From Candidatus Pseudoscillospira faecavium (GTDB lineage Bacteria > Bacillota > Clostridia > Oscillospirales > Oscillospiraceae): 64,000 nt of DNA. Location: positions 1-64,000 of the forward strand of contig CAJFVV010000005.1 in assembly GCA_904420565.1 (NCBI GenBank). Direction: 5' to 3'. Shown here one piece after another: positions 7,876 through 17,136 of this stretch. Under the pieces are notes generated by a model that saw only the letters and a list, made by a program, of their open reading frames with translations, made no database searches and had not been told where the DNA came from. Position 1 is the first letter of the stretch; the number at the start of each line of letters is the position of its first letter. The position numbers and the translations under genes are program-made.

Positions 7876-8211
7876 TCAGGGTTCCCGGAAAATAAAGCCC
7901 GTAATCTCTTCCCCCTGCAAAACGCGCACCACGCCGGAGGACGCCTCCAATTTCATGCCAATAGCAGCCGGACTGTGCAATTCCAGCTGTCCGGAAACGC
8001 GCACGCCATTTTCAAATTCCACAATTCCAAAATCGAGGTGCGGCTTATTGATGCCCGCCGGCAGATTGTGCACCCGGGTATATGTCAAAAGCCGCACAGG
8101 CCCCTCCAGCGGCTCCTGCACAAACTCCCGGCCGCCGCAGCTGTCGCAGACAAAGCGCGCAGGGTGGGTTCGTTTGCCGCATGTTTTACAGCGATAAGCA
8201 CACAATTTCAC
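7876..8211 (-). CDS. DUF35 zinc-ribbon/OB-fold protein (thiolase partner)
   Basis: This 111-residue protein has an N-terminal rubredoxin-like zinc ribbon (CKTCGK and CDSCGG, four cysteines within residues 8-25), then an OB-fold region with LTYTRVHNLPAG. This is the typical DUF35 architecture. Family members pair with thiolase-like proteins, for example in the archaeal acetoacetyl-CoA thiolase/HMG-CoA synthase complex, where the DUF35 protein binds CoA and bridges the enzymes, and in the PhlACB acyltransferase. The thiolase-like gene ends 15 bases upstream, consistent with such a complex. It is the last gene of a three-gene minus-strand operon. Confidence 0.9.
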   Translation of the reverse strand: MKLCAYRCKTCGKRTHPARFVCDSCGGREFVQEPLEGPVRLLTYTRVHNLPAGINKPHLDFGIVEFENGVRVSGQLELHSPAAIGMKLEASSGVVRVLQGEEITGFIFREP

Positions 8212-8226
8212 ACAGCTCTCCTCCCT

Positions 8227-9414
8227 TCACGCTCTGGTCAGCACTGTGGCAACCACATTGTTGCCGAAACCGCCAAAATTCACGCACAGGCCGGCCTTCG
8301 CACCTTCCACCTGCCGCACGCCGGCTTCCCGCCGCAGCTGACGCACAATCTCAACAACCTGTGAAACCCCCGTGGCGCCCAGGGGATGTCCCTTGGCTTT
8401 CAAGCCCCCGGAGGGATTGATCGGAATTCTCCCTCCCAGCGCCGTATCCCCTCTGCGCACAGCCAGATGGCCTTCGCCGCGTGGAAAGAAGCCAACCTCT
8501 TCGCTCTCCACAATTTCCAGAATTTGAAAAGCATCGTGCAGCTCTGCCACATCCATGTCCTCCGGCCCCAGTCCTGCCATGGCATAGGCCCGCTGCGCCG
8601 CCAGGCGCACTGCCAGCAAATCTGTGGGCACTGCGCGGTTGGCCACCACATGGGTATCTGTGGCCTGCCCGATGCCTGCAATGCGCACGGGCGGCTTCAC
8701 AAAGCGCTCCGCCCGCTCCATGGCACACAGCAGCACCGCTGCAGCGCCGTCGGACATGGGGCACATATCATACCGCCGCAGGGGATCAGCCACCAGGGGA
8801 TTTTTGCGCTCCAAATCCGGTCCCTCCGTCAATTCCTCCAGTGTCACGCGCTTGTGCAGCTGGGCATCGGGATTGTGCATGGCGTTTTCATGGTTCTTCA
8901 CCGCCACCCGGGCCATATCTTCCGCCGTTACACCATATTTTTCCATAATCAGCCGGGTGAACATGGCGACAAAGGCAGTCAGCGTCAGTCCATAGGCATA
9001 CTCCGCCTCAGGGTGCAGCATGGTGGAGACAAAATCGGTGGCTGCAGCGCCGCCCTTTCCATTCATCTTTTCTCCGCCCACCACCAGCACGCAGTCGCAC
9101 ATGCCGCTGGCAATGGCCATATAGCCCAGTTTCACCGCGCTGGCGCCGCTGGCCGGCCCATTTTCAACGCACTCCGCCATGGCGGGACACAGATGCAGCG
9201 TATCCACCAAAGCGCTGGCGCTGGCACTGATACGGTTGACCATTCCTCCGCCCACGGAAGCCACAAGCACCTGGTCAATGCCCGCGCCGGGCCCCGGAGC
9301 AACGCCCGCGTCATCCAGGCAAAGCAGCGCAGCCTCTCCCAGCATCGTCAAAAAATCCTGATCGGTTTTTCCAAATTTCGTATGGCCAACGCCTACAATT
9401 CCAACTTCCCGCAT
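8227..9414 (-). CDS. Thiolase-family protein (SCP-x type) lacking the usual nucleophilic cysteine
   Basis: At 395 residues it has the full length of a non-decarboxylating thiolase. The C-terminal half keeps the family motifs: AELHDAF, NPSGGLKAKGHPLGATG with the catalytic histidine, and CVNFGGFG with the second cysteine. In the N-terminal half, where thiolases read ENACASG with the acylated cysteine, this protein reads ENGPASG, so proline stands where the nucleophile should be (codons GGG CCG near 9155-9160). Ordinary thiolysis or Claisen condensation through an acyl-cysteine is therefore unlikely. It may be a lipid-transfer-like or non-catalytic partner, or work through another residue. Neighbours are DUF35 downstream and a FabD-like protein 12 bases upstream. 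Confidence 0.88.
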   Translation of the reverse strand: MREVGIVGVGHTKFGKTDQDFLTMLGEAALLCLDDAGVAPGPGAGIDQVLVASVGGGMVNRISASASALVDTLHLCPAMAECVENGPASGASAVKLGYMAIASGMCDCVLVVGGEKMNGKGGAAATDFVSTMLHPEAEYAYGLTLTAFVAMFTRLIMEKYGVTAEDMARVAVKNHENAMHNPDAQLHKRVTLEELTEGPDLERKNPLVADPLRRYDMCPMSDGAAAVLLCAMERAERFVKPPVRIAGIGQATDTHVVANRAVPTDLLAVRLAAQRAYAMAGLGPEDMDVAELHDAFQILEIVESEEVGFFPRGEGHLAVRRGDTALGGRIPINPSGGLKAKGHPLGATGVSQVVEIVRQLRREAGVRQVEGAKAGLCVNFGGFGNNVVATVLTRA

Positions 9415-9426
9415 GGTCGCTCCTCC

Positions 9427-10353
9427 TCACTCCAAAGCGAGGGCCGCCGCCGTTTCTTCCAAAGACGCCCGATCTTCCACATGCAGAAGCCGCGCATCCG
9501 GCGCAATTTCCCGCACAAAATTGGAATACATCGTTTTCGGCCCCAGCTCCACAAAAGTGTCCACACCGTCGCGCAGCATATTGCGGATAATCTGCTCGCA
9601 CTGTACCGCCACGCACAGCTGCAGCACCATTTTTTTCTGAATCTCCGCCGGATCGCTTTCTTTTTCTCCGTCGGTATTCATATAAAAGTCCACCCGGGGC
9701 GCCGAGAGTTCCACCGCGGAAAACGCCTTGTCCAGCGCCTGCTGCGCCGGTTCCATCAGCGCACAATGGGATGGAATGCTCACAGGAATCACAGTGTTTT
9801 TGATTTTCTCGGCATCCAGCAGCTCCTGAAACGCACGGGTAGCAGCAATCTCCCCTGCAAAAATCAGCTTGGCCGGCGCATTGCGATTGGACACTGCAAG
9901 ATATCCCTCCACCTGTTCACTGAGGGCAATGGCACGCTCCGCCGGGCCCATAACCGCCACCATGGCGCCTTTTCCCACAGGCACCGCTTCCTGCATTGCT
10001 TTGGCCCGGATTTTAATAATGCCCAGCGCATCTTCAAAGGAAAGGACGCCTGCGGCAGCCAGTGCGCCGTATTCTCCCAGAGAAAAGCCTGCAATCGCAT
10101 CGGGCCGAGCGCCGCGGGCCGACAGCGCCGAAAAAGCCGCATATTCCGTTGTCAAAATGCAGGGCTGGGTATTTTCCGTCATATTCAGGCGTTCATCCGG
10201 CCCTTCAAAACAGATCGCGCTGATATTCCGGCCCATAATATCATCAGCACGGTCAAAGCAGGTGCGGCAAACTTCCGCACTCTCATACAGGCTTTTTCCC
10301 ATCCCCACATATTGGGAGGACTGTCCGGTAAATAAAAAAGCAGTTTTGTTCAT
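9427..10353 (-). CDS. FabD-like acyl-carrier-protein S-malonyltransferase
   Basis: The 308-residue protein has the acyltransferase fold signatures: FTGQSSQYVGMG near the start, the serine nucleophile in GFSLGEYGA (FabD normally GHSLGE), and PSHCALM with the catalytic histidine. The canonical arginine for the malonyl carboxylate probably lies in the IKIRAKAMQ segment. The start was placed at 10353 with GGAAAGGA upstream; the longer frame to 10551 would run through the promoter. The gene leads an operon with a thiolase-like and a DUF35 protein and is not beside other fatty-acid genes. It may therefore serve a dedicated acyl-transfer complex rather than bulk fatty-acid synthesis. Confidence 0.85.
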   Translation of the reverse strand: MNKTAFLFTGQSSQYVGMGKSLYESAEVCRTCFDRADDIMGRNISAICFEGPDERLNMTENTQPCILTTEYAAFSALSARGARPDAIAGFSLGEYGALAAAGVLSFEDALGIIKIRAKAMQEAVPVGKGAMVAVMGPAERAIALSEQVEGYLAVSNRNAPAKLIFAGEIAATRAFQELLDAEKIKNTVIPVSIPSHCALMEPAQQALDKAFSAVELSAPRVDFYMNTDGEKESDPAEIQKKMVLQLCVAVQCEQIIRNMLRDGVDTFVELGPKTMYSNFVREIAPDARLLHVEDRASLEETAAALALE

Positions 10354-10452
10354 GGCGGCATCCTTTCCGTCTGCTGCCGCGCAGATTCTTCGGCAAACCC
10401 GGAACATACCCGGTCTGCTGTCAAAACTGCGCGCAGCGCTTTTATTGCCATG

Positions 10453-10481
10453 ATTATACCATGGCGCAGTTTGTCCGTCTA
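10453..10481 (-). promoter_or_regulatory. Promoter of the fabD-thiolase-DUF35 operon
   Basis: On the minus strand TAGACG (10476-10481) and a consensus TATAAT (10453-10458) are separated by 17 bases, about 100 bases before the FabD-like start. Confidence 0.65.
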
Positions 10482-10567
10482 TTGGCCACAATCGCTGATT
10501 TTTCGCCATGCTTTTTGATCTTCCAAACGGCCTATACAAAAGATTTGTCAAATGCCATACTTCTGTC

Positions 10568-10596
10568 TTGTCAGATGTCGTTTCATATGCTATACT
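10568..10596 (+). promoter_or_regulatory. Promoter of the nad operon with a possible NiaR site
   Basis: TTGTCA (10568-10573) and TATACT (10591-10596) are separated by 17 bases. The -35 sits in a segment with repeated TGTC words (10564-10579, TGTCTTGTCAGATGTC). That would suit binding of the NiaR-type regulator encoded at the end of this operon, but the operator is only a guess. Confidence 0.6.
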
Positions 10597-10662
10597 ATAC
10601 CAGAATTTTGCATTGCCTTAACAACAGCAAAGAAAAAGAACATGTTATTTGGGGGAATCCTG

Positions 10663-11568
10663 ATGGAACTGAAAGAGAAAATTGAAGCTTTGAAAAAGCA
10701 GCAGGACGCCGTAATCCTGGCCCACTACTATGTCAGCGATGAGGTGCAGGCCATTGCCGATTATATTGGAGATTCCTTTTATCTGAGCAAGCTGGCCGTC
10801 AGCCTCAATGCAAAAACGCTGGTGGTCTGCGGCGTTTCCTTCATGGGCGAGAGCGCCAAAATCCTCAATCCCGAAAAAAAGGTACTGCTGCCGGACAGCC
10901 GGGCTGACTGCGCCATGGCCCACATGATCACACCGGAAAAGGTTGCACAGCTGCGTGCAGAGCATCCTGCCGCCGCTGTGGTGTGTTATATCAACTCCAC
11001 CGCAGAGCTGAAAACCTGCTCCGACGTATGTGTCACTTCTGCCAATGCGCTCTCCATCGTCCGCGCTCTGCCCAATCAGGAGATTATCTTCATCCCCGAC
11101 GAAAACCTGGGCCGCCATATCGCCGCTCAGCTGCCGGAAAAGCAGTTTATTTTCAACGACGGCCGCTGCCCCATCCACGCGAAAATCACGCCCGAGGACA
11201 TCGACCGGGCCAAAGACGCCCATCCCGGCGCGCCCGTTCTGGCCCATCCGGAATGCACTCCCGCCGTGCTGGCCAAAGCCGATTATATCGGCAGCACCTC
11301 TGGTATTCTGCAGTATGCCACTGACCATGCAGACACACAATATATCATCGCCACTGAATGCGGCATCGGTTATAAACTGCGCACACAGAATCCCACCAAG
11401 GAATTCTTCTTTGTGGAGCCGCTGCCTGTCTGTGAGGATATGAAATTCATCACTTTGGAAAAAATCGCCCATGTACTGGAGACCGGCGAAGGGGAAGTAA
11501 CGCTGGAAGAGGCCATGCGCCGTCGGGCCAACGCTCCTCTGGAACGGATGCTGGCGCTGGCCAAATAA
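10663..11568 (+). CDS. nadA: Quinolinate synthase NadA
   Basis: NadA condenses iminoaspartate with dihydroxyacetone phosphate to quinolinate, using a 4Fe-4S cluster. The 301-residue protein carries the family segments ILAHYYV, GDSFYLS and CGVSFMGESAKIL near the start, and conserved cysteines in the contexts KTCSDVCVTS, AHPECTP and TECGIGY, which include the cluster ligands. The start at 10663 follows GGGGGA; the frame is open further upstream but runs over the promoter. It is the first gene of the nadA-nadB-nadC-regulator operon. Confidence 0.96.
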   Translation: MELKEKIEALKKQQDAVILAHYYVSDEVQAIADYIGDSFYLSKLAVSLNAKTLVVCGVSFMGESAKILNPEKKVLLPDSRADCAMAHMITPEKVAQLRAEHPAAAVVCYINSTAELKTCSDVCVTSANALSIVRALPNQEIIFIPDENLGRHIAAQLPEKQFIFNDGRCPIHAKITPEDIDRAKDAHPGAPVLAHPECTPAVLAKADYIGSTSGILQYATDHADTQYIIATECGIGYKLRTQNPTKEFFFVEPLPVCEDMKFITLEKIAHVLETGEGEVTLEEAMRRRANAPLERMLALAK

Positions 11569-11582
11569 AAAGGACGGTACAT

Positions 11583-12875
11583 ATGGAAAAACAGGATATT
11601 GTAATCGTCGGCAGCGGCTGTGCCGGCCTGTTCGCCGCGCTGCAGTTTCCGGAAGACCGGAAAATTCTGATGATCACCAAGGAAATTATCGAGCACAGCG
11701 ATTCTTTTCTGGCCCAGGGCGGTATCTGCGTGCTGAAAACGCCTGAGGATTACCAAAGCTTCTTTGACGATACATTGAAAGCCGGCCACTACGAAAACCG
11801 CCGGGAATCAGTGGATATTATGATCCGCTCCTCCCGGGACACCATACAGGAGCTGATCGGCTACGGCGTGGACTTTGCCCGTGCCAGCGACGGCACACTG
11901 CTTTACACCCGGGAGGGCGCCCACAGCAAGCCCCGCATTCTCTATCACGAAGATGAGACCGGCAAGGAGATCACCTCCTGTCTGCTCTCCCAAGTGCGCA
12001 AAAACAAGCCCAATGTGCAGATTCTGGAAAACACCGCCATGGTGGATTTGGTCTGCACCGGCAATACTTGCCTGGGCGTGGTGATCCGCCGCAGCGACGG
12101 CAGCTACGACACCATTCCCGCCGACTATACCATGCTGGCCTGCGGCGGCATCGGCGGTCTTTATACCCATTCCACCAATTATCCCCAGCTCACGGGCGAC
12201 GGTCTGGCTGTGTGCATGGAGCACGATGTCGCTTTGGAAAACATCAATTATGTACAGATCCACCCCACCACACTGTATACCAAAAAGCCCGGCCGCAGCT
12301 TCCTCATCTCCGAATCTGTGCGCGGCGAGGGGGCCTTGCTGTACAACGCAAAAATGGAGCGCTTCGCCAACGAGCTGATGCCCCGCGATCTGCTCACAGC
12401 GGCCATTTATCAGCAGATGGCCAAAGACGGCACCGAATATGTCTGGGAAGACCTGCGTCCCCTGGGCGAGGAAACCATCAAAACCCATTTCCCCAACATT
12501 TACACCAAATGTCTGGAAGAAGGGTATGACGTGACCAAGGAATGCATCCCCGTCACCCCCGCCCAGCACTACTTTATGGGCGGTATCCATGTAGACGAGG
12601 AAAGCAAAACCACTATGGAGCATCTGTATGCCATCGGCGAAACCGCCTGCAACGGCGTGCACGGCAAAAACCGCTTGGCCAGCAATTCCCTGCTGGAATC
12701 CCTTGTGTTTGCCAAGCGCGCGGCGCGCCATATTTTAGAGCATTATGAAGCATTGAGCACAGCGCTGCCCGCCATTGATTTCAGCCGGTACGAACCCGCA
12801 GAAACATTGGCGCAAAAACGGAAAGAACGCATTCTCGGCGAGATTGAGAGGTTGAATCAACATGGCAATCAGTGA
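11583..12875 (+). CDS. nadB: L-aspartate oxidase NadB
   Basis: NadB oxidises L-aspartate to iminoaspartate with FAD. The 430-residue protein has the Rossmann dinucleotide motif IVIVGSGCAGLFAAL, the flavin and active-site region SFLAQGGI, REGAHSKPRIL, and GRSFLISESVRGEGA. The C-terminal helical domain of long forms (about 540 residues in E. coli) is largely missing, which is common in Clostridia. Under anaerobic conditions fumarate would be the electron acceptor. It starts 14 bases after nadA and overlaps nadC by 14 bases. Confidence 0.95.
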   Translation: MEKQDIVIVGSGCAGLFAALQFPEDRKILMITKEIIEHSDSFLAQGGICVLKTPEDYQSFFDDTLKAGHYENRRESVDIMIRSSRDTIQELIGYGVDFARASDGTLLYTREGAHSKPRILYHEDETGKEITSCLLSQVRKNKPNVQILENTAMVDLVCTGNTCLGVVIRRSDGSYDTIPADYTMLACGGIGGLYTHSTNYPQLTGDGLAVCMEHDVALENINYVQIHPTTLYTKKPGRSFLISESVRGEGALLYNAKMERFANELMPRDLLTAAIYQQMAKDGTEYVWEDLRPLGEETIKTHFPNIYTKCLEEGYDVTKECIPVTPAQHYFMGGIHVDEESKTTMEHLYAIGETACNGVHGKNRLASNSLLESLVFAKRAARHILEHYEALSTALPAIDFSRYEPAETLAQKRKERILGEIERLNQHGNQ

Positions 12876-13749
12876 CGTGACGATGAAATTGAATATGGAC
12901 CGCTATCTGCGCATGGCCCTTGAGGAGGACATCACCAGTGAAGATGTGTCCGCCAATGCCGTGATGGCCAAGCCCTGCCGGGGCGAAGTCGAGCTTTTGT
13001 GCAAACAAAGCGGCGTCATCGCCGGACTGCAGGTCTTCGCCCGGGTATTCCAGCTGCTCGACAACACATTTTCCATGGAATACTTCTGCCAGGATGGCGA
13101 TCATGTGGAAAAAGGCCAGCGCGTCGCCCTTTTGCAGGGCGATATCCGCGCCCTGCTTTCCGGCGAACGCACAGCGCTGAATTATCTGCAGCGCATGAGC
13201 GGCATTGCCACTCACACCGCTGAAATGGTAAAGCTGCTGGAAGGGACAGGCATCACCCTGCTGGATACCCGCAAAACCACGCCCAACATGCGTATTTTTG
13301 AAAAATATGCCGTCACTGCGGGCGGCGGAACCAATCACCGCTATAATCTCTCCGATGGCGTCATGCTCAAAGACAATCACATCGGCGCAGCCGGCGGTAT
13401 CCGCCAGGCGGTGGAACGCGCCCGCGCTTATGCGCCTTTTGTGCGCAAAATCGAGGTGGAAACCGAAACTTTGGAGCAGGTGCAGGAGGCTGTGGAAGCC
13501 GGGGCTGACATCATCATGCTGGACAATATGGATGCTGATACCATGAAACAGGCTGTTGCTCTGATTGACGGTCGGGCCGAAACAGAGTGCTCCGGCAACG
13601 TGACCGCTGAAAAAATTTCTCAGCTGCGGGAAATTGGCGTGGATTATATTTCCTCCGGCGCTCTGACGCACTCCTCCCCGATCCTGGATTTGTCCATGAA
13701 GCACCTGCACCCCCTGGAAGCACCATCTTCCCCTCACACCCCAGATTGA
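12862..13749 (+). CDS. nadC: Nicotinate-nucleotide pyrophosphorylase NadC
   Basis: This 295-residue enzyme converts quinolinate and PRPP to nicotinate mononucleotide, releasing CO2. Family motifs include ALNYLQRMSGIATHTA, LLDTRKTTPNMR, HRYNLSDGVMLKDNHI and VEVETETLEQ (KIEVETETL), followed by the C-terminal ISSGALTHS. Its start overlaps the end of nadB, implying translational coupling, and completes the three-step de novo pathway. Confidence 0.96.
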   Translation: MAISDVTMKLNMDRYLRMALEEDITSEDVSANAVMAKPCRGEVELLCKQSGVIAGLQVFARVFQLLDNTFSMEYFCQDGDHVEKGQRVALLQGDIRALLSGERTALNYLQRMSGIATHTAEMVKLLEGTGITLLDTRKTTPNMRIFEKYAVTAGGGTNHRYNLSDGVMLKDNHIGAAGGIRQAVERARAYAPFVRKIEVETETLEQVQEAVEAGADIIMLDNMDADTMKQAVALIDGRAETECSGNVTAEKISQLREIGVDYISSGALTHSSPILDLSMKHLHPLEAPSSPHTPD

Positions 13750-13768
13750 TGAAAGGAGCGATTGCATC

Positions 13769-14314
13769 ATGGCTGGTGAAGACCGCCGCAAAAAAATCCT
13801 GCAGCTGCTCAAGGGTCAGATTTTGAACGGCTCGCAGCTGGCCAAGCAGCTGAATGTCAGCCGTCAGGTTATCGTACAGGACATTGCGCTGCTGCGCACC
13901 TCTGGACATGAAATTCTCTCGACCCGGCAGGGATACATCTTGTCGGCGGACAACACCTATACCCGCACTTACCATGTCCGCTGCCCGGAAGCGGACATCG
14001 AGCCCATGCTCAACGTTTTTGTAGATGCCGGCGGCACTGTGCAGGACATTTTCGTGATTCACAATACTTACGGCGTTATCCGCGCAGAACTGCACCTGTG
14101 CAGCCGGCGGGAAGTCAAGCAGTTTATTGAGAGCATCCACACAGGCCGGGAAGCCGCCCTGCACGGTTTATGCAAAGGCGGCCACTGGCACACGGTTTCC
14201 GCCGATTCGGAAAGCGCCCTGGACATCATCCAGCAGGATTTGCGCGCCAAAGGATATCTCATCGAAAGCCCTCCCGCCGACGGCAAAGCTGCCCCCCATA
14301 CCGCAGCGCCATAA
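13769..14314 (+). CDS. niaR: NiaR-type transcriptional regulator (HTH_11 plus 3H domain)
   Basis: The 181-residue protein has an N-terminal winged helix (NGSQLAKQLNVSRQVIVQDI) followed by a 3H domain, named for three conserved histidines seen here in VIHNTYGV, AELHL and GGHWHTV. Characterised members (B. subtilis YrxA/NadR, Thermotoga NiaR) repress NAD-synthesis or niacin-uptake genes when nicotinic acid binds, with a metal held by the histidines. Placement 19 bases after nadC argues that it controls this operon. A proline/alanine-rich tail extends past the usual end. Confidence 0.9.
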   Translation: MAGEDRRKKILQLLKGQILNGSQLAKQLNVSRQVIVQDIALLRTSGHEILSTRQGYILSADNTYTRTYHVRCPEADIEPMLNVFVDAGGTVQDIFVIHNTYGVIRAELHLCSRREVKQFIESIHTGREAALHGLCKGGHWHTVSADSESALDIIQQDLRAKGYLIESPPADGKAAPHTAAP

Positions 14315-14364
14315 AAAGCCGCTTCTTACAGAACATTTTGCAGGATTTTTGTGAAAATTACCTC

Positions 14365-14394
14365 TTGTTGTCCTATATTCTCCTCTGCTACAAT
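14365..14394 (+). promoter_or_regulatory. Promoter upstream of the SEC-C protein gene
   Basis: TTGTTG (14365-14370) and TACAAT (14389-14394) are 18 bases apart, 44 bases before the ATG. Confidence 0.6.
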
Positions 14395-14437
14395 AAAAAG
14401 ACTTGAACGATTATATCAATAAAGGATGGATTAAAGC

Positions 14438-15331
<894 letters not shown>

Positions 15332-15365
15332 ATTGGCTATCTGTTAAAATCGGAGGTTTTGCCCT

Positions 15366-16205
15366 TTGAATGTCGATATCAGCACACTGACAAGCCTGCT
15401 GGGCGGTTTAACGCTGCAAAATGTTGTTTATGCGCTGATCACGCTGCTGGTTTGCCTTGTCGTAATCCGCATTCTCATGTCCGTCGTCCGGCGCACCATC
15501 CGACATACCCAACTGGACGAGCGGCTGCAAAAATTTCTTTTGACCGGCCTGAAGGCCTTGATGTACATTGTTACCTTCATCATCGTGGCCCAAAGCCTCG
15601 GCATCCCCTCTTCTTCTCTGGTTGCTCTGCTGGGCGTTGCTTCCCTGGCCGTTTCTTTGGCAGTTCAGGGTATGCTGTCCAATTTAGCCGGCGGCATCAT
15701 GCTGCTGACCTCGCGTCCTATTTCCCTGGGAGATTTGGCAGAAATCGCCGGCGTAACCGGCACTGTTGAGGAAATCGGGCTGATGTACACGAAATTGTAT
15801 ACTGCCGACGGCGAAATCGTGATGCTGCCCAACTCCAATATCTCCGCAGAAAAAATCACCAACTATACTACCCTGGGCCAGCGGCGGATTACCGTCACCG
15901 TAGGCGTTTCCTATGAAGCAGCCGTAGCCGATGTGCGCGCTGCACTTTTAGAAGCCGCTGCGCAGACAGAACACTTGCTCGCCGATCCCGCTCCGGCCGC
16001 CTATGTCAATGCCTATCAGGACAGCTGTGTGGAATATGTGCTGTATGCCTGGGCGACTGCAGACGATTACTGGGTAACTCATTTTGTTCTGACAGAGACC
16101 GTGAAGGAAATTTTTGACCGCCGCAAAATCGAAATCACTTATAATCATCTCAATGTTCATCTGATGAAAGACAGTACCCTGACCGTACAAAAAGATATAC
16201 TGTGA
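15366..16205 (+). CDS. Small-conductance mechanosensitive channel (MscS family)
   Basis: At 279 residues it has three predicted membrane helices (about 18-40, 60-80, 88-115). The third is the glycine/alanine-rich pore helix (LLGVASLAVSLAVQGMLSNLAGG), followed by the beta domain signature GDLAEIAGVTGTVEEIGLMYT and LPNSNI. MscS channels release solutes on hypo-osmotic shock. The start is TTG at 15366 with GGAGG 8 bases before it; no nearby ATG fits. A strong terminator follows. Confidence 0.93.
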   Translation: MNVDISTLTSLLGGLTLQNVVYALITLLVCLVVIRILMSVVRRTIRHTQLDERLQKFLLTGLKALMYIVTFIIVAQSLGIPSSSLVALLGVASLAVSLAVQGMLSNLAGGIMLLTSRPISLGDLAEIAGVTGTVEEIGLMYTKLYTADGEIVMLPNSNISAEKITNYTTLGQRRITVTVGVSYEAAVADVRAALLEAAAQTEHLLADPAPAAYVNAYQDSCVEYVLYAWATADDYWVTHFVLTETVKEIFDRRKIEITYNHLNVHLMKDSTLTVQKDIL

Positions 16206-16210
16206 GAACT

Positions 16211-16245
16211 ATCTGCGGTGCGCTGCTGCGCACCGCAGATTTTTT
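16211..16245 (+). terminator. Terminator after the MscS gene
   Basis: A 12-base-pair stem (16211-16222 with 16229-16240) with a CTGCTG loop is followed by a T run to 16245, starting 5 bases after the stop codon. Confidence 0.9.
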
Positions 16246-16273
16246 GTCCGCGCCCAGTTTTTCCGCAGCACTG

Positions 16274-16305
16274 AAAAGGCGGGGTGTCCAGCTGGACACC
16301 CCGCC
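16274..16305 (-). terminator. Terminator after uridine phosphorylase
   Basis: A perfect 28-base palindrome (16278-16305) is followed on the minus strand by TTTTCAG (16274-16277), 18 bases after the stop codon of the phosphorylase gene. Confidence 0.8.
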
Positions 16306-16323
16306 CTAAACGCCATATGCCAT

Positions 16324-17100
16324 TTATCGCTTATCTCTTTCCCGATCTGCCGCAATCAGCAGCTTCAGCGCTTCCACGCCCACATGGACTGCTCCCGTTG
16401 TGTCAAACACCTCATCCTGATCCAGTCCGGCTTTTTCCCGTTCCTGATTCCACAAAGCACTGAATACCGCACCACATCGCAGGCCTCTGGCAGCAGCCAC
16501 CGTAAACAGTGCTGCAGACTCCATTTCACTGGCCAGCGTGCCCAGGCGTTTCCATGCCTCCCATTTATAAAGCAGCTCTGGTGCCACAGGCATGCTCTCC
16601 GGCGCATGCTGCCCGTAAAAAGAGTCTTTACACTGCACCACGCCGGTGTGGAATGGCCAATCCAGCTTTTTTGCCGCCTGCACCAGGGCACAGACCGCAT
16701 CAAAATCCGCCACAGCCGGGAATTCAATGGGGGCATATTCCCGGCTGGTGCCCTCCATACGGATCGCGCCGGTGGCAATGACCACATCCCCGGCGCGCAC
16801 CTGCGTCGCCATGCCGCCGCAGGTGCCGACACGGATAAAAGTCCGCGCGCCGATGTTGGCCAGTTCCTCCATGGCAATGGCCGCAGAGGGGCCTCCAATG
16901 CCCGTGGAACATACGCTGACCCGTTCGCCCAGAAGCGTTCCGGTGTAAACCGTATACTCCCGGTTCTGCGACACCAATTCCGCATGATCAAACAGCGAGG
17001 CAATCGGCGCACAGCGCCCTGGATCCCCCGGCAAAATACAATAGGCTCCCACATCCCCCTGTTTGCAATGGATGTGAAACTGGACTTCTCTTTGCTGCAT
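16324..17100 (-). CDS. udp: Uridine phosphorylase
   Basis: The 258-residue protein aligns by eye along its whole length with E. coli Udp. It has the phosphate-binding segment LPGDPGRC, the family motif [41 protein letters not shown] and the ribose-binding [12 protein letters not shown]. It cleaves uridine with phosphate to uracil and ribose-1-phosphate. A strong AAAGGAG site precedes the ATG. The TrkH gene lies 36 bases upstream on the same strand, with no evident functional link. Confidence 0.93.
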   Translation of the reverse strand: MQQREVQFHIHCKQGDVGAYCILPGDPGRCAPIASLFDHAELVSQNREYTVYTGTLLGERVSVCSTGIGGPSAAIAMEELANIGARTFIRVGTCGGMATQVRAGDVVIATGAIRMEGTSREYAPIEFPAVADFDAVCALVQAAKKLDWPFHTGVVQCKDSFYGQHAPESMPVAPELLYKWEAWKRLGTLASEMESAALFTVAAARGLRCGAVFSALWNQEREKAGLDQDEVFDTTGAVHVGVEALKLLIAADRERDKR

Positions 17101-17136
17101 AATACAAACAACTCCTTTCCTGCTCCGGCAGTGCCG

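Noticed and set aside
8386..10335. Long plus-strand frame across the thiolase and FabD genes
   Set aside because: It spans two genes recognised on the minus strand and gives a histidine/glutamine-rich sequence typical of antisense translation.
11808..12731. Antisense frame within nadB
   Set aside because: It is low-complexity, has no start signals, and the sense strand is a well-conserved enzyme.
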